64,000 nt of DNA from Enoplosus armatus. Taxonomy: Eukaryota > Chordata > Actinopteri > Centrarchiformes > Enoplosidae. Position numbers and translations under genes: made by a program. Location: assembly GCF_043641665.1 (NCBI RefSeq), contig NC_092203.1, forward strand, positions 9,091,067-9,155,066, given 5' to 3'. This document shows positions 1-14,072 of this stretch, in pieces (positions within the stretch are counted from its first letter, which is position 1; each line of letters starts with the position of its first letter). Under the pieces are notes generated by a model. It made no database searches and was not told where the DNA came from. It saw only the letters and a program-made list of their open reading frames with translations.

Positions 1-362
1 AAGCATCTTGTGTGGTAAGTTATTTCATAATGCCATGTGCGAGAAGAGGGAAAATAATCGCTCCCTCCAGAGTAATCTGTTTTTACCTTAATGCACCTGC
101 AAATCTGGTAGGCTCTTGCTTTTACATTTAGCAAATTAGTTTTTCCCCTTGCTTCCTCCTATTACCCAGGAGCCAGACCTTTGGAAACTCGTATCCATAA
201 TGACGTTTCTCCAGATCCCTTTGGATCTAAACAGAGCTGCCACTGTCTCTCCCACAGGCATTGCCTTGCTTGGGGCCATGTGGGACATTTAGCTAGTCAA
301 AGAAAGAGGCTTTAGTTCCTGGCTGATGTCTCTTTCCTCCTTCTCTCTGGCTGCCTCCCCAG
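1..362 (+). other. unc80 intron sequence at the left edge
   Basis: This is intronic sequence before the first visible exon. It ends in a pyrimidine-rich acceptor (ctggctgcctccccag). No exon encoding the UNC80 N terminus was recognised here. Confidence 0.7.
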
Positions 363-3124
363 TCCTTTGAGCGGGTGCTGGTGGAGAACAAGCTCCACGG
401 GCTGTCGCCGGCCCTGTCTGAGGCCATCCAGAGCATCTCCCGCTGGGAGCTCGTCCAGGCAGCCCTGCCTCATGTACTCCACTGCACCTCCATCCTGCTG
501 TCCAACAGGAACAAGCTGGGTGAGGACACATGACACACATTACCACCGCTTAAGGCATCGAGTTGACAGCCTTATCCAGGTTATCGTCATTCAACTAAAC
601 ACAAAACTGATGTTCTTTCAGTCACACAGCACAGCCTGTCGTTACAGTACATCACAGTTCTGTGATTATCGCAAACAAAGGACAAAATAATTCACGTTTA
701 TTTAAATGATATTTCTGGATCATGTCAGCACCTGAATGTACAGAAAGGCAATTGTGGAAATGAACTTAAAGCAACTATTTAAAGCACTGAAATGTATAGA
801 AGCGAAAAACCACCACAACTTTATTTATAAAGCACCATATACCTCCAGTAATACACCCACCCACACACTAGAGCTTAGTTCAGCCCATTCATCACCTCAC
901 TAAGCAGCACTCAATATCAACCCCCGACCTCTGACCTCCAACAGGCCACCAGGACAAGCTGGGTGTGGCTGAGACCAAGCTGCTCCACACGCTGCACTGG
1001 ATGCTGCTGGAAGCTGCCCAGGAGTGCAACCACGAGCCCAGCCTTGGCCACGGCTGGTCTGGGGGCAGCAGCAGCAGCGCCTTCCTCCAGCCCGTGGGGA
1101 ACCAGGGATCGTCCCCAGGTGCACCCGGCTCTTGCTCCGGGTCTGCCCTAGGAGGGTCGGGGCCCCAGCACAGCGGCTCCCTGCTGGAGGAGGACGAGCA
1201 CGCCCGTACCAAGCTGTTCCACAAGAGCATGGCCACGGTGGAGCTGTTTGTGTTCCTGTTTGCTCCGCTTATTCATCGGATAAAGGTCTGTACCTGGTGA
1301 TACGAGTGCGTACAGCCTTGAATAGACTCCAGTATACAGAGTCAATACCATCCGCTGTTACTGTGCAGTTTCAGTCTTTTCTATCGTTCAAAGAAGGACT
1401 CTCTGTCAGGGAAATCGTATATATTTGAAAGATTTTTAGCAGCAGTTTCATTCAGCTTCATTCTAATAATATTAATATCCCGACTGGCCCTAATAAAACC
1501 CTCAACAACACACACACACACATTCCCAGGGTCACCCTAAGGCTATTGATCTGTGTGTACAAACAGATACAAGAGTCAGATTACGGTACAATGCTCTTGG
1601 GATTTCACTGTTTCCCAACTGAACAATAAATTACTGATCAATAGCATTAAATTCATAACATGACAGTATTGGAGAATTTCAAGTCATACAGCTTCTTCTG
1701 AATATGTCACTTCTTCTTTTAGGAGTCAGACCTGACCTTCCGATTGGCCAGCGGTCTGGTAATATGGCAGCCAATGTGGGAGCACCGGCAGCCCGACATC
1801 CCTGCCTTCACTGCCCTCATCAAACCCGTCAGAAACATCGTGACAGGTGAAAAACTTGCACCCACATAGATCCCTTGGAAGAGTTAATCTACTTGTTTGT
1901 TCATAATTAAGACACGTAATCCGCTACGCCTGTCTCAACAGCAAAGAGGAACTCCCCAGTCAACAACCAGTGCAGCCCCTGTGGATCTGGCAACCCGGGT
2001 CCCATGGTGAGTGAGCGTTTTCAGCTCAGATCTTATCCGGTTTTGCTTCCCATGTTGATTGAATGTGTTCAGGCAAGAGACTGAGGCTTTGTCCCCTCCC
2101 CCTTTCAACATCCCCCTGAGGTTGGCTGCTAATATTCATTAGCACAAGCCACGTGGGGGCATTAGCGTGGTTAGCCAGGGTCACGACAGAAACCTCACTC
2201 CCCCCTCAGAGCCTTTAATTATCAGGAACTGTCTGTCTGTCTTTCTGCCTGTTTATGCGTCTACAGTGTCTGCCCGTCTCTCTCTCCCACCCACAGGGCT
2301 TCCAGGTGGTCTGCGAAGCCGCCCAATCGGATTCCTCCTCCGCCTCGGCTGGAGAGCAGAGCTGTCGTCGTGGTAACTCAGTCGAGAAAGGTGGCCCTTC
2401 CCAACAACCCCCACTGGTCAAAGGCCCTTCCAAGAAAAAGTGAGCGGCGTTAATCAATCAAGCAGTGAGATGGGTAGCGCTCAGTCCTGCACACGTCATT
2501 GATTTTTGATTTGAGAGTTATGTTCGAGCGTCAGAGGTGTCATAAAGGGAAAACTTTATTATTACTTTAGTACTTGGTGTGGTGTCACACTTCCCACTAA
2601 AACGGTTTGTGCAAAAGTGCTGCGAAGGCTTATAGAATAGCTTGCCTTTTCTGTACTGTGGGGATTAAAAACAAATCCCAATAACTCAAGTCAGATTTAT
2701 TCATATAGTTTATCTCGGAGGGCTTTACAGTCTGTGCAGAATAGGACACCCTTGATTCAGGGGCTTTGTTCTTCCTCGTGGCGTCTTAAGTGAGTGAAAT
2801 CATGCAGTGTAACCATATATGACTCATCAGTTTAGATTCATAATGAACAACATATGATTTCACTGCTTTCCCCAAAGCTTTGTACCCAACAAGCCAGCTG
2901 TGGGTTGGAGCAGTGCAGAAGTGCAGTGATTTCTAAGTGACCCGCGCTGACACAGAGCTGGTGCCATCATCTTGTTGATGGCTAAACATTTATCCCCGCG
3001 GCGGCGTCTGTCGAACACACTGCACAGCACAGCTCGCTCCACTAGCTTGGGAGAGCTAGCGTATATGAATAGCTCCTCCTTCCCCTGTGTAATGTGTTGC
3101 TCTAAGCAGTTCTGTCTCCTCAGT

Positions 3125-3195
<71 letters not shown>

Positions 3196-4581
3196 AACCT
3201 TGTCTTGCTTGAGCATTAGACCCATCTGACATTTGCCCACAAAACCAGGGTAATTATGCTGAAATAATGTGCTACATGTCTAATGCTGGCAGTGTCCCTG
3301 GCCTGGCATGACATGGCCTGGCTTGATTTGGTCTGCCCACGGCAAATCTGGCATTGTTCGGCCTTCACTGCCAGACTAAGGCTCAATCTGTGCTCGCTTT
3401 GGCACAGACGAGGCAGCTTTGACCGCGATGGTACTGAGAGTCTGATTTTGTTCACAAAAGTTTTGGTTGTCCAAAATCATGTAAAAAAAAAAAGAAAAAG
3501 AAGAAATTCCATAAATAGAAATGACGCATCATTCAGACGTCTAATAGCTGCATCCAGTGTTTGTGTACTTGGTGTAAACTGCATGAATGTGACGCGATGT
3601 TTTACCAGAAAACACCAGATATGCTGTGCAGAGAGTCCCCAGATTAACACGTCTAAACATTTGCATTCTGCTCGTCCTATGCGGGTGTTTGCTGTTTTTG
3701 AGTTTCTCGGGGCTGGTTTGTCATCCTCCTGAATTCCCCGAGCAGTGGGCTGAGGGAGAGATGTGGGAGAGAGGTTGTTAAGCCATCCATTGCTCATCTC
3801 AACTCGTTCTGACAGCCAAACAAGTCACTCCAATGCTTCTCGTGATTCCTCTGACAGCCAGCAACTGACTGCAAATCAAAATAAGCCCGAAACCCCCCTC
3901 CCCCAAGCTAGTTATATCCTCATACATTCAAACACCAAGGGGTTTTGGAGCAGTCACGTGGTAATGCAGGACGGCAGAGATTTATCCCTATTGTTTCGCA
4001 GCACACACTCAACGATGACGGATTAATTGCTTTCTTTAAGTGTTGGTGGTGGGAATTTTAGGCTGGACAGGATGCGAGCAAGGTTAGGGAGGAAAGCAAG
4101 TTAGACGTACAGCATCATTTTCACATTTGAGGAGATTTGACCGTGAGATGGAATTTATTTAATACTTTCAAGTAGTTGGATTCCTGCTGTATGGATCTGT
4201 ATACAGGTGGGGCTGTACAGTTGGTCCACACCAGCTGATTTAAATCCAAGGATCGAATCAAAATAGCCTCCGAATCCACATCTTTTCTATTTCTCCAACA
4301 ACTCAGAGGTTATATTCGCATCTCCTCCTCTCGTACTCACACCTCTGCACCGCACTGCCCAGATAAAATCATTTCCGCCGTCAGGTCCTCTGATTAATGC
4401 AGCTTACTCATCCTGTGGCGCCGCATCGCGAGCACTGCTGATGCTGAGGCAGTTTCCATGGCAACCGCTGGCTGCTGCATCTCTCCTACCGCATGGAGTC
4501 GGGGGGCTGGGCCGCTGCCTCTCTCCGAGGGCCTGGGGTGGCTGTCGTCTCCGTGGCAACCTGACACAACAGCAGCAGGCG

Positions 4582-4618
<37 letters not shown>

Positions 4619-7600
4619 GGCTAGACAGTGAAACATGATACAGCCTCCCTCTGCTGTCCGCTCTCAAAGTGATTCATGTAGATATCGACCATCTCTTCCT
4701 GCTCCATTTATTACAACGTCCAAGATTAAATGCCTTCCTCTGTCTCTCTCTTCCTCTCTCATGGTATCAATATGTTTCTCCACAGCGTGCGGCGCTCTAT
4801 ACGCTCTGCAGCTCACCAGCAGCTGACCTTCATTCCAGCTTATTTATAGTGGACTCACGTAGGCTTAGGCTCCCTCTCTCCCTGCTGCTCTCCCAATGAT
4901 GCTGGAGGGGGGCTCTGCCCTTGTTTACCATCCTCCTTTGATGCATTATTAATGAAGCAGTGTGGCGGGAGTTGATGACAGGCTACTGTAACAGGAAAGA
5001 CCGTGACATAGTGTAATTGTTGTGTGGCAGTACTGGAAATGCACAAAACACTGATGATCCCTAATTTAGCTCTTGATTAGTCAGATTTCTATGTCGCTGA
5101 CACGTCCTTTCAGTATCTCTTGATTGCTAAAATAATAGAGATTTAAGCACGAGACGTTACTTTCGGGAAGTTAGGCCACCATAATTTGGCATGTCAGTAA
5201 TTGAGGGATGAATATGTTTGAAAGCTTGGCACTACAGTTCCCATAATGCCTTGGGTGATGGTTACACCAGTTAGCTGTGGGCTGCACCTGAGCCTGTTTT
5301 TTAGTGTATATTTATTCATATAGTGGTAATTCTGCACCATAGAAAAGTCATGCTGCGTTAGCTACTGGCAGTCCCTGTTGGATGTACAAACAACAATCAA
5401 CTGGACTTTTGTTATTAAAGAAAAGTTTCTGTGATCCTTTTCAACTGAGTTATGTCTCAGTGAAGAAGGGAGTGGGTTTGTGATACAAAAGAGCTACACT
5501 AGTAAAAACAAGCTTGTCTCTTCCCTCTTCAAGGACATCAGCCCCTGCCGGCCTGCCGACCTCCCTGTCCCAAAGAGCGCGTTACGCCACTTACTTTGAC
5601 GTGGCAGTGCTGCGCTGCCTGCTGCAGCCACACTGGACTGAGGAGGGCGTGCACTGGGCCTTGATGTACTACCTGCAGCGCCTGAGGCAGATCCTGGAGG
5701 AGAGACCCGAACGCACCCCAGAGCCTTTGGTCACGCCGCTGCCACGCCCGCGCAGCAGCTCCATGGTAGCTGCCACGCCTTCCCTGGTCAACACCCACAA
5801 GACTCAGGTAGTGGCAGGAGGACTCATGTGTCTTTATACAAAACTTAAACTACAGAAGCTGCTGACAGATGCTCATGCTGCACTGACCGTCTGTACCCTC
5901 TGCTGTGTCTCTCAGGATATGAGTCTGAAATGCAATGAAGAGGGAAAATCTCTGAGCACGGAGACGTTTGCAAAGGTTTCTCTGACCAACCTCCGTCGAC
6001 AGGCAGTCCCTGACCTCGCCTCTGACCTCGGCATGAACATCTTCAAGAAGGTCGGAGCCAGACATCCAGATGGGCCCCTGTCCATGCTGACATGCTAATT
6101 TCATCCTTCGCAGATTAAAGTCAGATAAGCAATGTATACTGGATCAGGACAAGGAAGGCAGGGTTAGCTAGGCCACAAGTCCAAAATGTGCAAAATTGAT
6201 TACCTTCCATTGACTTTTGTCTAACATAGTATGTTTCGAGTAAGTTCACTTTATATAGAAGACAAAAAAATAACGAAAGATACGCATTTGCATTAGAAAA
6301 GTATGCAGGACTGACGGGGTTGTGGTTCTTACTGGGAGTCCCTTCTCCTCCTGTTGGTGTTTCAGTTTAAGAACCGACGTGAGGACCGTGAGAGAAAGGG
6401 CTCCATCCCCTTCCATCACACAGGGAAGAAGCGTCAGCGTCGCATGGGGGTTCCTTTCCTGCTCCACGAGGACCACCTGGACGTCTCGCCTACCCGCAGC
6501 ACCTTCTCCTTCGGGAGCTTCTCCGGCCTCGGGGACGACCGGCGGGCTCTGGACCGCGGGGGCTGGCAGGCCACCATCATGGGTAAGCAGAGTGCTGCTC
6601 ATCATGAGAATAGATTGTATGCCACCAATTCGCAGTCTTCCTCTCCCTCAAGCTTTCATTTGGTGAGTCAGAGGATTCTGGATCTGGCTGTCAGCTAGTG
6701 AATTAGGTCAGTTCATTAACATTGGTATTCCTTATTAGCTCTCACTGAGAAGTGTGATTAAAATTTGCTCAAGGCACAAAGACATTTTTTATTATTATTA
6801 TCCAGAGTTAGTGACTTTTTAAAGCCTCCTTTCATTGAACCCAGTGCCCCCCTTCACCCTACTGTTGTATATCCTCTTAGCTTAGCTGCTTCAAATGATC
6901 TCCACTCCACGGAAGAAGAAAGAAATATTCTAAAAATGCCCAATAGATGCAGGAAAAATGCAGCAACAGCTATCATACCTTTGTAATCTGCTGCTTTAAC
7001 CTGCAGTTGAAGCTTTAACACAGTATATTTTAAAATATTTCCTCAGTAGGAAACATGAGCATGAAGGTTGTTGCACAAAAGCAGCATCTAATGTAATAAT
7101 TTCTTCAAAATCAGTCAGCTGGCATTTTTATGTGTGTGTGTGTGTGTTTGATTCAACCTGATTATATTCATCTGTGGCAACACTTTCCAGGCAAATTCAC
7201 ACGGAGGGGCAGCACAGACACAGCTGCAGACGCCGACAGCCTGAGCGCCAAACACTCTCATTCCCACCACTCTCTGCTCAGAGACATGCCCGACCACTCC
7301 AACAGCCACAGCGATAACACCGTCAAGGAGGGTAAGGAGGAGCCAGAATCCATCTTAAGACCACGACCAGCTGAGAGCCATAAAATTCCCAAATAATGCA
7401 GCGCTTGAAGGAGTTTCTTAAACATGAACAGCTTTGCAGACGCACTCTATTATGATCTGTCAACTTTATCTATTATTCGCACAGTTTGAAAGACCCCATA
7501 TGGTAGCCATTTCTGATAAGAAATAAAAAGTAAAGTCAGCATTCAGCGGTGATTAAGGTCAAAACCAAGATGATAGAAAATGCTCCGTGCAGCGTGCAAG

Positions 7601-9868
7601 AGTGATATCAAACATTCACCTTTTTATGAAAACTACAATCACATTAATGTCCATCAGCTCCAGTAAACACCAGACGCTGCTGGCCCCTCTGAGGCCTGCC
7701 TGCAGAGCAGAAATAGGACAGGATTATATAACAGTAATATTCCTGTGACAATGCTAATTTACACACAAATAACAGTGCTGGCTTTAGATGCACACTGTGT
7801 CACATGCATGTTATTAGGTTTACTGGGAACAAAAGAGTTGATTCTGATATGATACATGCTGTCTGTCAAGTACACATTGATAAAGACACATTTACACAAC
7901 TTTTGACAATCGCTTATTCTTAATATTGTTCCTATATTTTAGAAATATGGACAAGATCTGCAAGTTTGCAGACAACTGCACTCTTGTTTTCTTGCACTAG
8001 GCACTTAAATTAGGTTATTAAACCCTAATAACTTTAGGGTTTCCAGACTCTATAGGGTTAATTTGTCAGCAAATTGGAAATATATAGAAAAGAGATCACA
8101 ATGCATGACAACATTTATCCAACTGTACTTCACACAGTTCGATCTCAGATCTCCACCATTACCATGGCGGCGTTCAACACCACGGTGGCGTCCTTCAACG
8201 TTGGCTACGCCGACTTCTTCACCGAGCACATGAAGAAACTCTGTAACCCGGTCGCTGTCCCCGAGATGCCCGTGGAGCCTCTGGCCTGCGCCAACCTGCC
8301 GCGCAGCTTCACCGACTCCTGCATCAACTACTCCTGTCTGGAGGAAGGGGAGAACATCGAGGGGACCAATAACTTTGTGCTGAAGAACGGCATGTTGGAC
8401 CTCACTGTGAGTGCTCATTGAATGAAACCCACAGTAAATGATCCCGGTGGGCAAATGCAGTTAATGGAAGTTACTGGCCTTCTGCCACTCTACTAACCAA
8501 CAACGACACCAGAGGGGATCCAAACTGAAAGTGATGCTTTCCTTTCTCAGTCTCGGTCCTGCAAATGTCTGCTTTCCTTCAACTTGTTGCTAGCTCATGA
8601 AGCCTTTCCTCTTTGTCTCTGTCCCAAACACGTTGCTGTGGGTTCTTGTAATGGGTTTAAACAATTTCTCGCCTATTTCCCTCCCCGTTTCATTTCAGGC
8701 TGTCTTGCGGGCCCTCTATGCCGTCCTCAGCCACGACATCAGCTCCAGGATCTGCGACGTGGCCCTCAACATCATCGACTGCCTGCTGCAGCTGGGCGTG
8801 GTGCCCGGCATGGGCAAGAAACTGTCCAAGCCCGACAACAAGGAGAATCAGGAGGCGCGAGCCAAAGACCCGGCCGGGCAGGCCCTCGGAGGAGGCGCCC
8901 AGGGAGGCGGGGCGGTCCCGGGGGCAGGAGCAGGTGGAGGGGGAGATGGAGGCGGAGGTGGAGGAGGAGGAGGGGGAAGTGGTGGAGGGAGTGGGCAGGG
9001 GAGCAAGGACGATGTGAAGAATAACAAGGATAATGATAAAAAGGTGTGTTCTTACTGCATTTTACAAACTTGGCAGGTATCGAAACACATCTGCATAAAA
9101 ACTCCTGTGTGTTCATGTTTGTGTCCTTCACTCCGTCACCACGAACAGGAAGAGGGCTCCGGCTTCAGCACCCACCGTCTGGCCCTGACCATGCTGATAA
9201 AGATAGTCAAGTCTCTGGGCTGTGCCTACGGCTGTGGCGAGGGACACCGCGGGTTGTCCGGAGATCGCCTCAGGATGCAGGTCGGGACTCTCTACCTTTA
9301 CGCACCCTCCACAAATCAGCACAGTTTGTGATGCCTGACATATATTCGTTTTCTATTAATTATTAACCGTATTGCTCCTTTGGTGTGATAAAAGTTTCAT
9401 GAAACTGAAATGAATCCTGGAAGGGTGCTGGGCTGAGCTTCTAACTTCACTGCGAAGCAGCTGCAGTTCTATTTCAATGCTGATCAATATTTAGTATTAT
9501 TAGATTAAGTTGTTTAGCAGAAATAAGATGCGCTTAAAATCTCGACAGCTGATATCTTTCATGAGAATCAATGAAAAGTGATGAAAATAGCATATCCTGC
9601 AAAGAAAGCCATTTTATTTTTTGAAACAAACCAGGCCAGCTTCCAAAACATTGCTTCATGTAAATCTTTCATCATGCAGAGTGGCAGAATTTATCCTGCT
9701 CCAATTTTCTCTCCTTTCAGGCCCAGAACTGCCTGACCAGCCTTTACAAGCTGGACAAGCTGCAGTTTCGACAGACAATGCGCGAGTACGTCAACAAAGA
9801 CTCTCTCAATAACATTGTGGACTTCCTGCATGCACTGCTGGGCTTCTGCATGGAGCCCATTACTGACA
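363..9868 (+). CDS. unc80: unc80 exons 1-13 of those visible
   Basis: Exons: 363-519, 945-1285, 1723-1846, 1942-2006, 2297-2439, 5534-5807, 5916-6050, 6366-6582, 7191-7331, 8138-8406, 8699-9043, 9149-9280, 9721-9868. Phases join without a break. They encode the N-terminal third. Recognisable blocks are HQDKLGVAETKLLHTLHW (exon 2), RYATYFDVAVLRCLLQPHW (exon 6), GVPFLLHEDHLDVSPTRSTF (exon 8), QISTITMAAFNTTVASFNVG (exon 10) and GCAYGCGEGHRGLSGDRLR (exon 12). Exon 11 carries a long Gly-rich loop after LLQLGVVPGM, also present as a poly-Gly stretch in mammals. Exon 5 (PSSSASAG-like, Ser/Lys-rich end) is the least conserved part. The human stretch VFREN expected between exons 12 and 13 has no exon that I can find. 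Confidence 0.93.
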
Positions 9869-12800
9869 GTAAGTATGTGGTGTGAGTGAGTGGGACCAGA
9901 TGCAGATGGTGACACACTAAAAATATGCATATGCGCTGATAGCAAATGAACAAATAGGGTGCATTAGGGTTTGACCACCATTGGTTTTGAATGCTGATAT
10001 GATTCAGGTTAGGAGGGATGCAGCAAAAACTCAGTATTCTGTGCAGTAAGGCTGCAACTAACAACAATTATTAATTGTTTGGTACAAACAAAGTGTCAAA
10101 ACAAGTAAACAAGACTAAGAGTCCACAGCCGAGCTAGCAGCTCTGTGAGGCTGTATTTAGGCACAGCAGTCAGCAAGCTTACATGCTCACAATGACACTG
10201 CTTACATGTTTAACATTTAACATTTAATGTTAAAATGCTCATCATCTTAGTTTAGTGTGTTAGCAGGCTAACACTTGTTAATTATTGCTTTGCTTTGGTC
10301 ATAACCAAATACCTGCAAAACTATCAACATCCCCATCTCCCTCAGCTTTACTGTGTGTTTCGTGCTAATTAGCAAATGTTAGCAGGCTAAACTAAACTGG
10401 CTGGTGAACATGCTAATATTATACCTGCGTAACATCAGCATGATAATTGTCACAGTGAGCATGTTGTCAGCCACTTAAACCAAACTAATGGACAAATGGA
10501 CATTTTCACCTGATGACGGCGAAGTTATTGTGCCAGTTATTATCTGGGCCACATGTCATGGCAATCTGTCTAGTTGTGCTTGAGAAATTTCAGTCTGGAC
10601 CAAAGTGATGGACCGACCAACCAACTGACATCGCTATGCCTAGAGCCCCACCGCTAGCTTGGCTACAAATTACCATCACAATTTCCTATATATCAGTGAT
10701 TAAGTTTCATTTTTAGGGCGTAAAAACAGTCCAAAATGATTCACTTTGCAATGATATAAAACTCAAGAAAGCAGCAGATCTTCACAGTGGAGTGAATCTC
10801 TTCTCGATAAATAATTGATTTTCAAAATAGTTCAGCACTCCTGTGCAGATGTTTACACTTTTATGCTTATTGTACAATTATAACCATTCGAATCTATATC
10901 ACACTCAAAGGTCTAATGTGGGTGCTACATTACAGAGTAGTATAAAATATAAAATCATGAATTCTTCAACACTTAATCACATTCTAGTGTGGTTGACAAA
11001 GCTGAATTGCACTGCCGCTGTCTCACTCCGCACTTCGACTTTGCATTCCAGCGCTATCTCTGTTTATATATCTGTTTTTTCCCTCTCCTCCTTCCACTTG
11101 TCTCTGCTTGTCCGTGTCCCTTTTCGTCCTCCTCCTCCTGCTTCCATCTTCCCTCTTTTTCTTCATCCACCTCAACGAGCCGAATCCTACCTTCCTTACT
11201 CACTCATCCATTCTGTACACTTGCCAATCCAAAGCTTTGCCCATTACATCTCTGCTCAATCAGTGGCTTTATTGCTGAGCATTGAGACACATTGTACATG
11301 CCAATTCAGTTTTGCACTGAAAGTATTTTATACACGCTAACCACGATACTGTGCAATTGGCAAGTTGCTGAACCGATGAGTGTTTTTAATTCTGAAAGTG
11401 AACAGGGCACCTTGTTTAGTTTTTTGGTGTGTGTGTGTGTGTTATTTTTGTGCGTGGCAGTCTGCGTGTGTGCGTCTCGAGTTCGCCTCCGTCCGGAGGT
11501 GGGGTGCCACGTCCTTTCTGACGCTGCGTACATGTCTGTGCTGGCCTGATTGTCAATCAACTTGTGCCCCGCCTCTTTTCTCTTGCAGAGTACGGCAGTG
11601 CAGGTGAGAGGTCCAGGAGGGCGAAAAAAAGAAACATCGGTAGATACACATGATCAATAATCAATAACAGTCAATAATATTAGCAATAAGATGAATATAC
11701 TCACCCGATCAGACCCTTCCCTAGGCACCGCTTCCATCGCTGCACCCCTCACTCTCTCCGAAAGTGACAAAACTCGCCTGCAACTCCAAAATTCAGACTT
11801 GTATGATTAAATCTGGTATTCATAGAGCTTATATATTTTCTGCATAGGCAATCAGTTTCATCTAACTGGACCAAGAGAATAAGCACGACTGTATGTTTTT
11901 ATAGCAGGCCTTAGTCACTTGCATGTATTCCTTATCCCCTACCCAGAATCCTTTTCAGTTTGCTTCTCCCCCATATGCTTTATGAACCCTTTTCCTTTGC
12001 CCCACCTCCCCCTTCCTTCCCTGTTGTACGGGCTCAATGTTTTAAACTCAAGCTGGTCAGCTGTCAATAATGTTCTCCCCCTGCTGACTAAACCACCCCC
12101 TGTGTGATCCGCGGTCTCTCCCGCCTCCCTGTTTGCTTCCAGACAAGGCGGGCTTCGGGAACAACTTCACCACGGGGGACAACAAGTCCGTGGCTCAGAC
12201 TATGGAGGCGGTGGTGGTGGGCTGCATGTTCAAGTCCCTTATCACCCGCTGCGCCTCCACCACGCACGAGCTGCACAGCCCCGAGAACCTGGTGAGCGGT
12301 GTGTGAAATCATCTGTCGGTCTGTCTCTGTGATTCAGTCTGTGCTCCTCCTGTTGGTTGTGCTCCCATTAGATTCAGACACTCATATTTCTTTTTGCAGG
12401 ATGTTGCAGTTGAATTATTAATGGCTCATTTTCTACTGAGCCCAAAGAACCATCGCTTACGCTGCCGCTGTTAATGCCTTGTCATACACGATGAATTGGT
12501 CTTAAAGACATTAACTTGAGCTATTCTCAGTTCTTTGCCAGAACAGATCAAATCTTTGCTGGAAATGAATTGTAAATGGTGTCAACTGATCCGTATAATA
12601 AGCGACCTTGAGAAGACGACATGCTGTGTATATTTGTCCTCCAACTGATGCTCACACCGTCTACTTGTTTTTAACATGCAGAGTATCTCCGAGTGCTCAA
12701 AGCTCAAAGCTCACAGGCAGCTTCTCTGTGAGGCAGTCTTACCTTTCACGGAGTAATAATAACTCGCCTTTTGTGTCTCACATGAAGACTGCTGAGCGTC

Positions 12801-14036
12801 TCATCTAAGACATAAATCTTTGTATTTAAGGACAAGGCAAGCTCGTCCAAATGAGGGCTACTTACGGACGATATTTTGCAAAAGACATTCTCTTCAGTCC
12901 AACTTAAATAGTGCATGCATTCCTGGTAAGTCTATGTGGATCACTCTAAGAGCACTGAAGTGCCATGACCACTCTGTGGTACATAGAAAGCCTCAAGGCT
13001 GGCATGACTGGTGCACGTTGGCGGAAGATGACACACTTTTCATGGCACAGAATCAGAGGCCACCCACTCACAAGCTGGAGCTGGTGTCTTGACAAACTCC
13101 AGCATGTTTATATACACCACCCGTTTCTGCATATATGTACATGTGCAAACATACACACAGTTTAATGCGAACTGCAAAGCGATATCCGCCTCATTCTAGG
13201 TCCTAGCAGTCAATTTTATTTGTTTCTTTTTGTTCCTCTGACACACTTTCTCCTTCGCACACGACTCGACTCACACACTCTGACTTGTTTGCCGCCTTCT
13301 TCCTTCCCAGGGTCTGTACTGCGACATCCGCCAGCTGGTGCAGTTCATCAAGGAGGCCCACGGAAATGTGTTCCGCAGGGTGGCACTGAGCGCGCTCCTG
13401 GACAGCGCCGAGAAGGTCACCACCACCAAGAAACCTGAGGAGAAGGAAGAGACCAAACAGCCCGGACCCAGGAGGTACTGGCCAATCAGTGGCCTGAAAT
13501 GGTCTCGATGAAATCACGTCCAATCGTAAACTAGTAAAAGTGAAATCTACAATACCCCTATTAAGTGGTAACCAAACATTTCTCATCCAATCACAGTGAT
13601 TGCACAGTTGGTTGCAAAAGATCTTACTTCCTCCTTTTCTGACAAATCAAACGCTTCTCATCACTGCTGGCTGTTTTTATTTCTTTTCTGTTCTTTCTGT
13701 CCTGTCTGCATCTGTTTTTCTTGCTTGAGTGACTGATTTAATTGTTCTTATTTTCAAAATAATGTGGCTGTAGCAAACAGGGGCAGCCCTGCCAGGAGGC
13801 ATCGAAACTATTTTGGCCTCATCATGTGACCAGAGTAGATATATATATAAAGATATATACAGTATAGTAACAGGAGATTAGTTAGCCAAACATTTAAAGC
13901 TTCAATGACTCTCCTGGAGTTCCCATCACAGCAAAATCTCACTGAATAATTAACTCTTCAGGTTTTCATGGGGAATCACACGGTTCAGGCTTCGCTGCGT
14001 CAGGAGAGTTTGGTTGGTGTCTCAAGTCTGTGTGTT

Positions 14037-14072
<36 letters not shown>

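Larger units (their letters stand above)
2440..5533 (+). other. 3.1-kb unc80 intron with repeats
   Basis: This is the largest intron of the N-terminal part. It contains a 66-bp (CA)n array at 3128-3193, a (GT)n array at 4584-4618, and a fragment of a common fish dispersed repeat near 2,690-2,760 (aagtcagatttattcatatag ... gggctttacagtctgtgcaga). No further exon with matching phase was recognised. Confidence 0.7.
9869..12142 (+). other. 2.3-kb unc80 intron holding a microexon and a dispersed repeat
   Basis: The intron between exons 13 and 15. It holds the dispersed repeat at 10,100-10,680 and the candidate microexon at 11,589-11,603. The rest is AT-rich single-copy-looking sequence with no other recognised feature. 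Confidence 0.7.

Noticed and set aside
3128..3193. Histidine/threonine-repeat proteins in CA/GT tracts
   Set aside because: Open frames through dinucleotide repeats are trivial; they lie within introns.
8718..9131. Overlapping frames on both strands around the Gly-rich exon
   Set aside because: They arise from the low-complexity GGA/GGC tract; the sense frame fits UNC80 and has proper splice sites.
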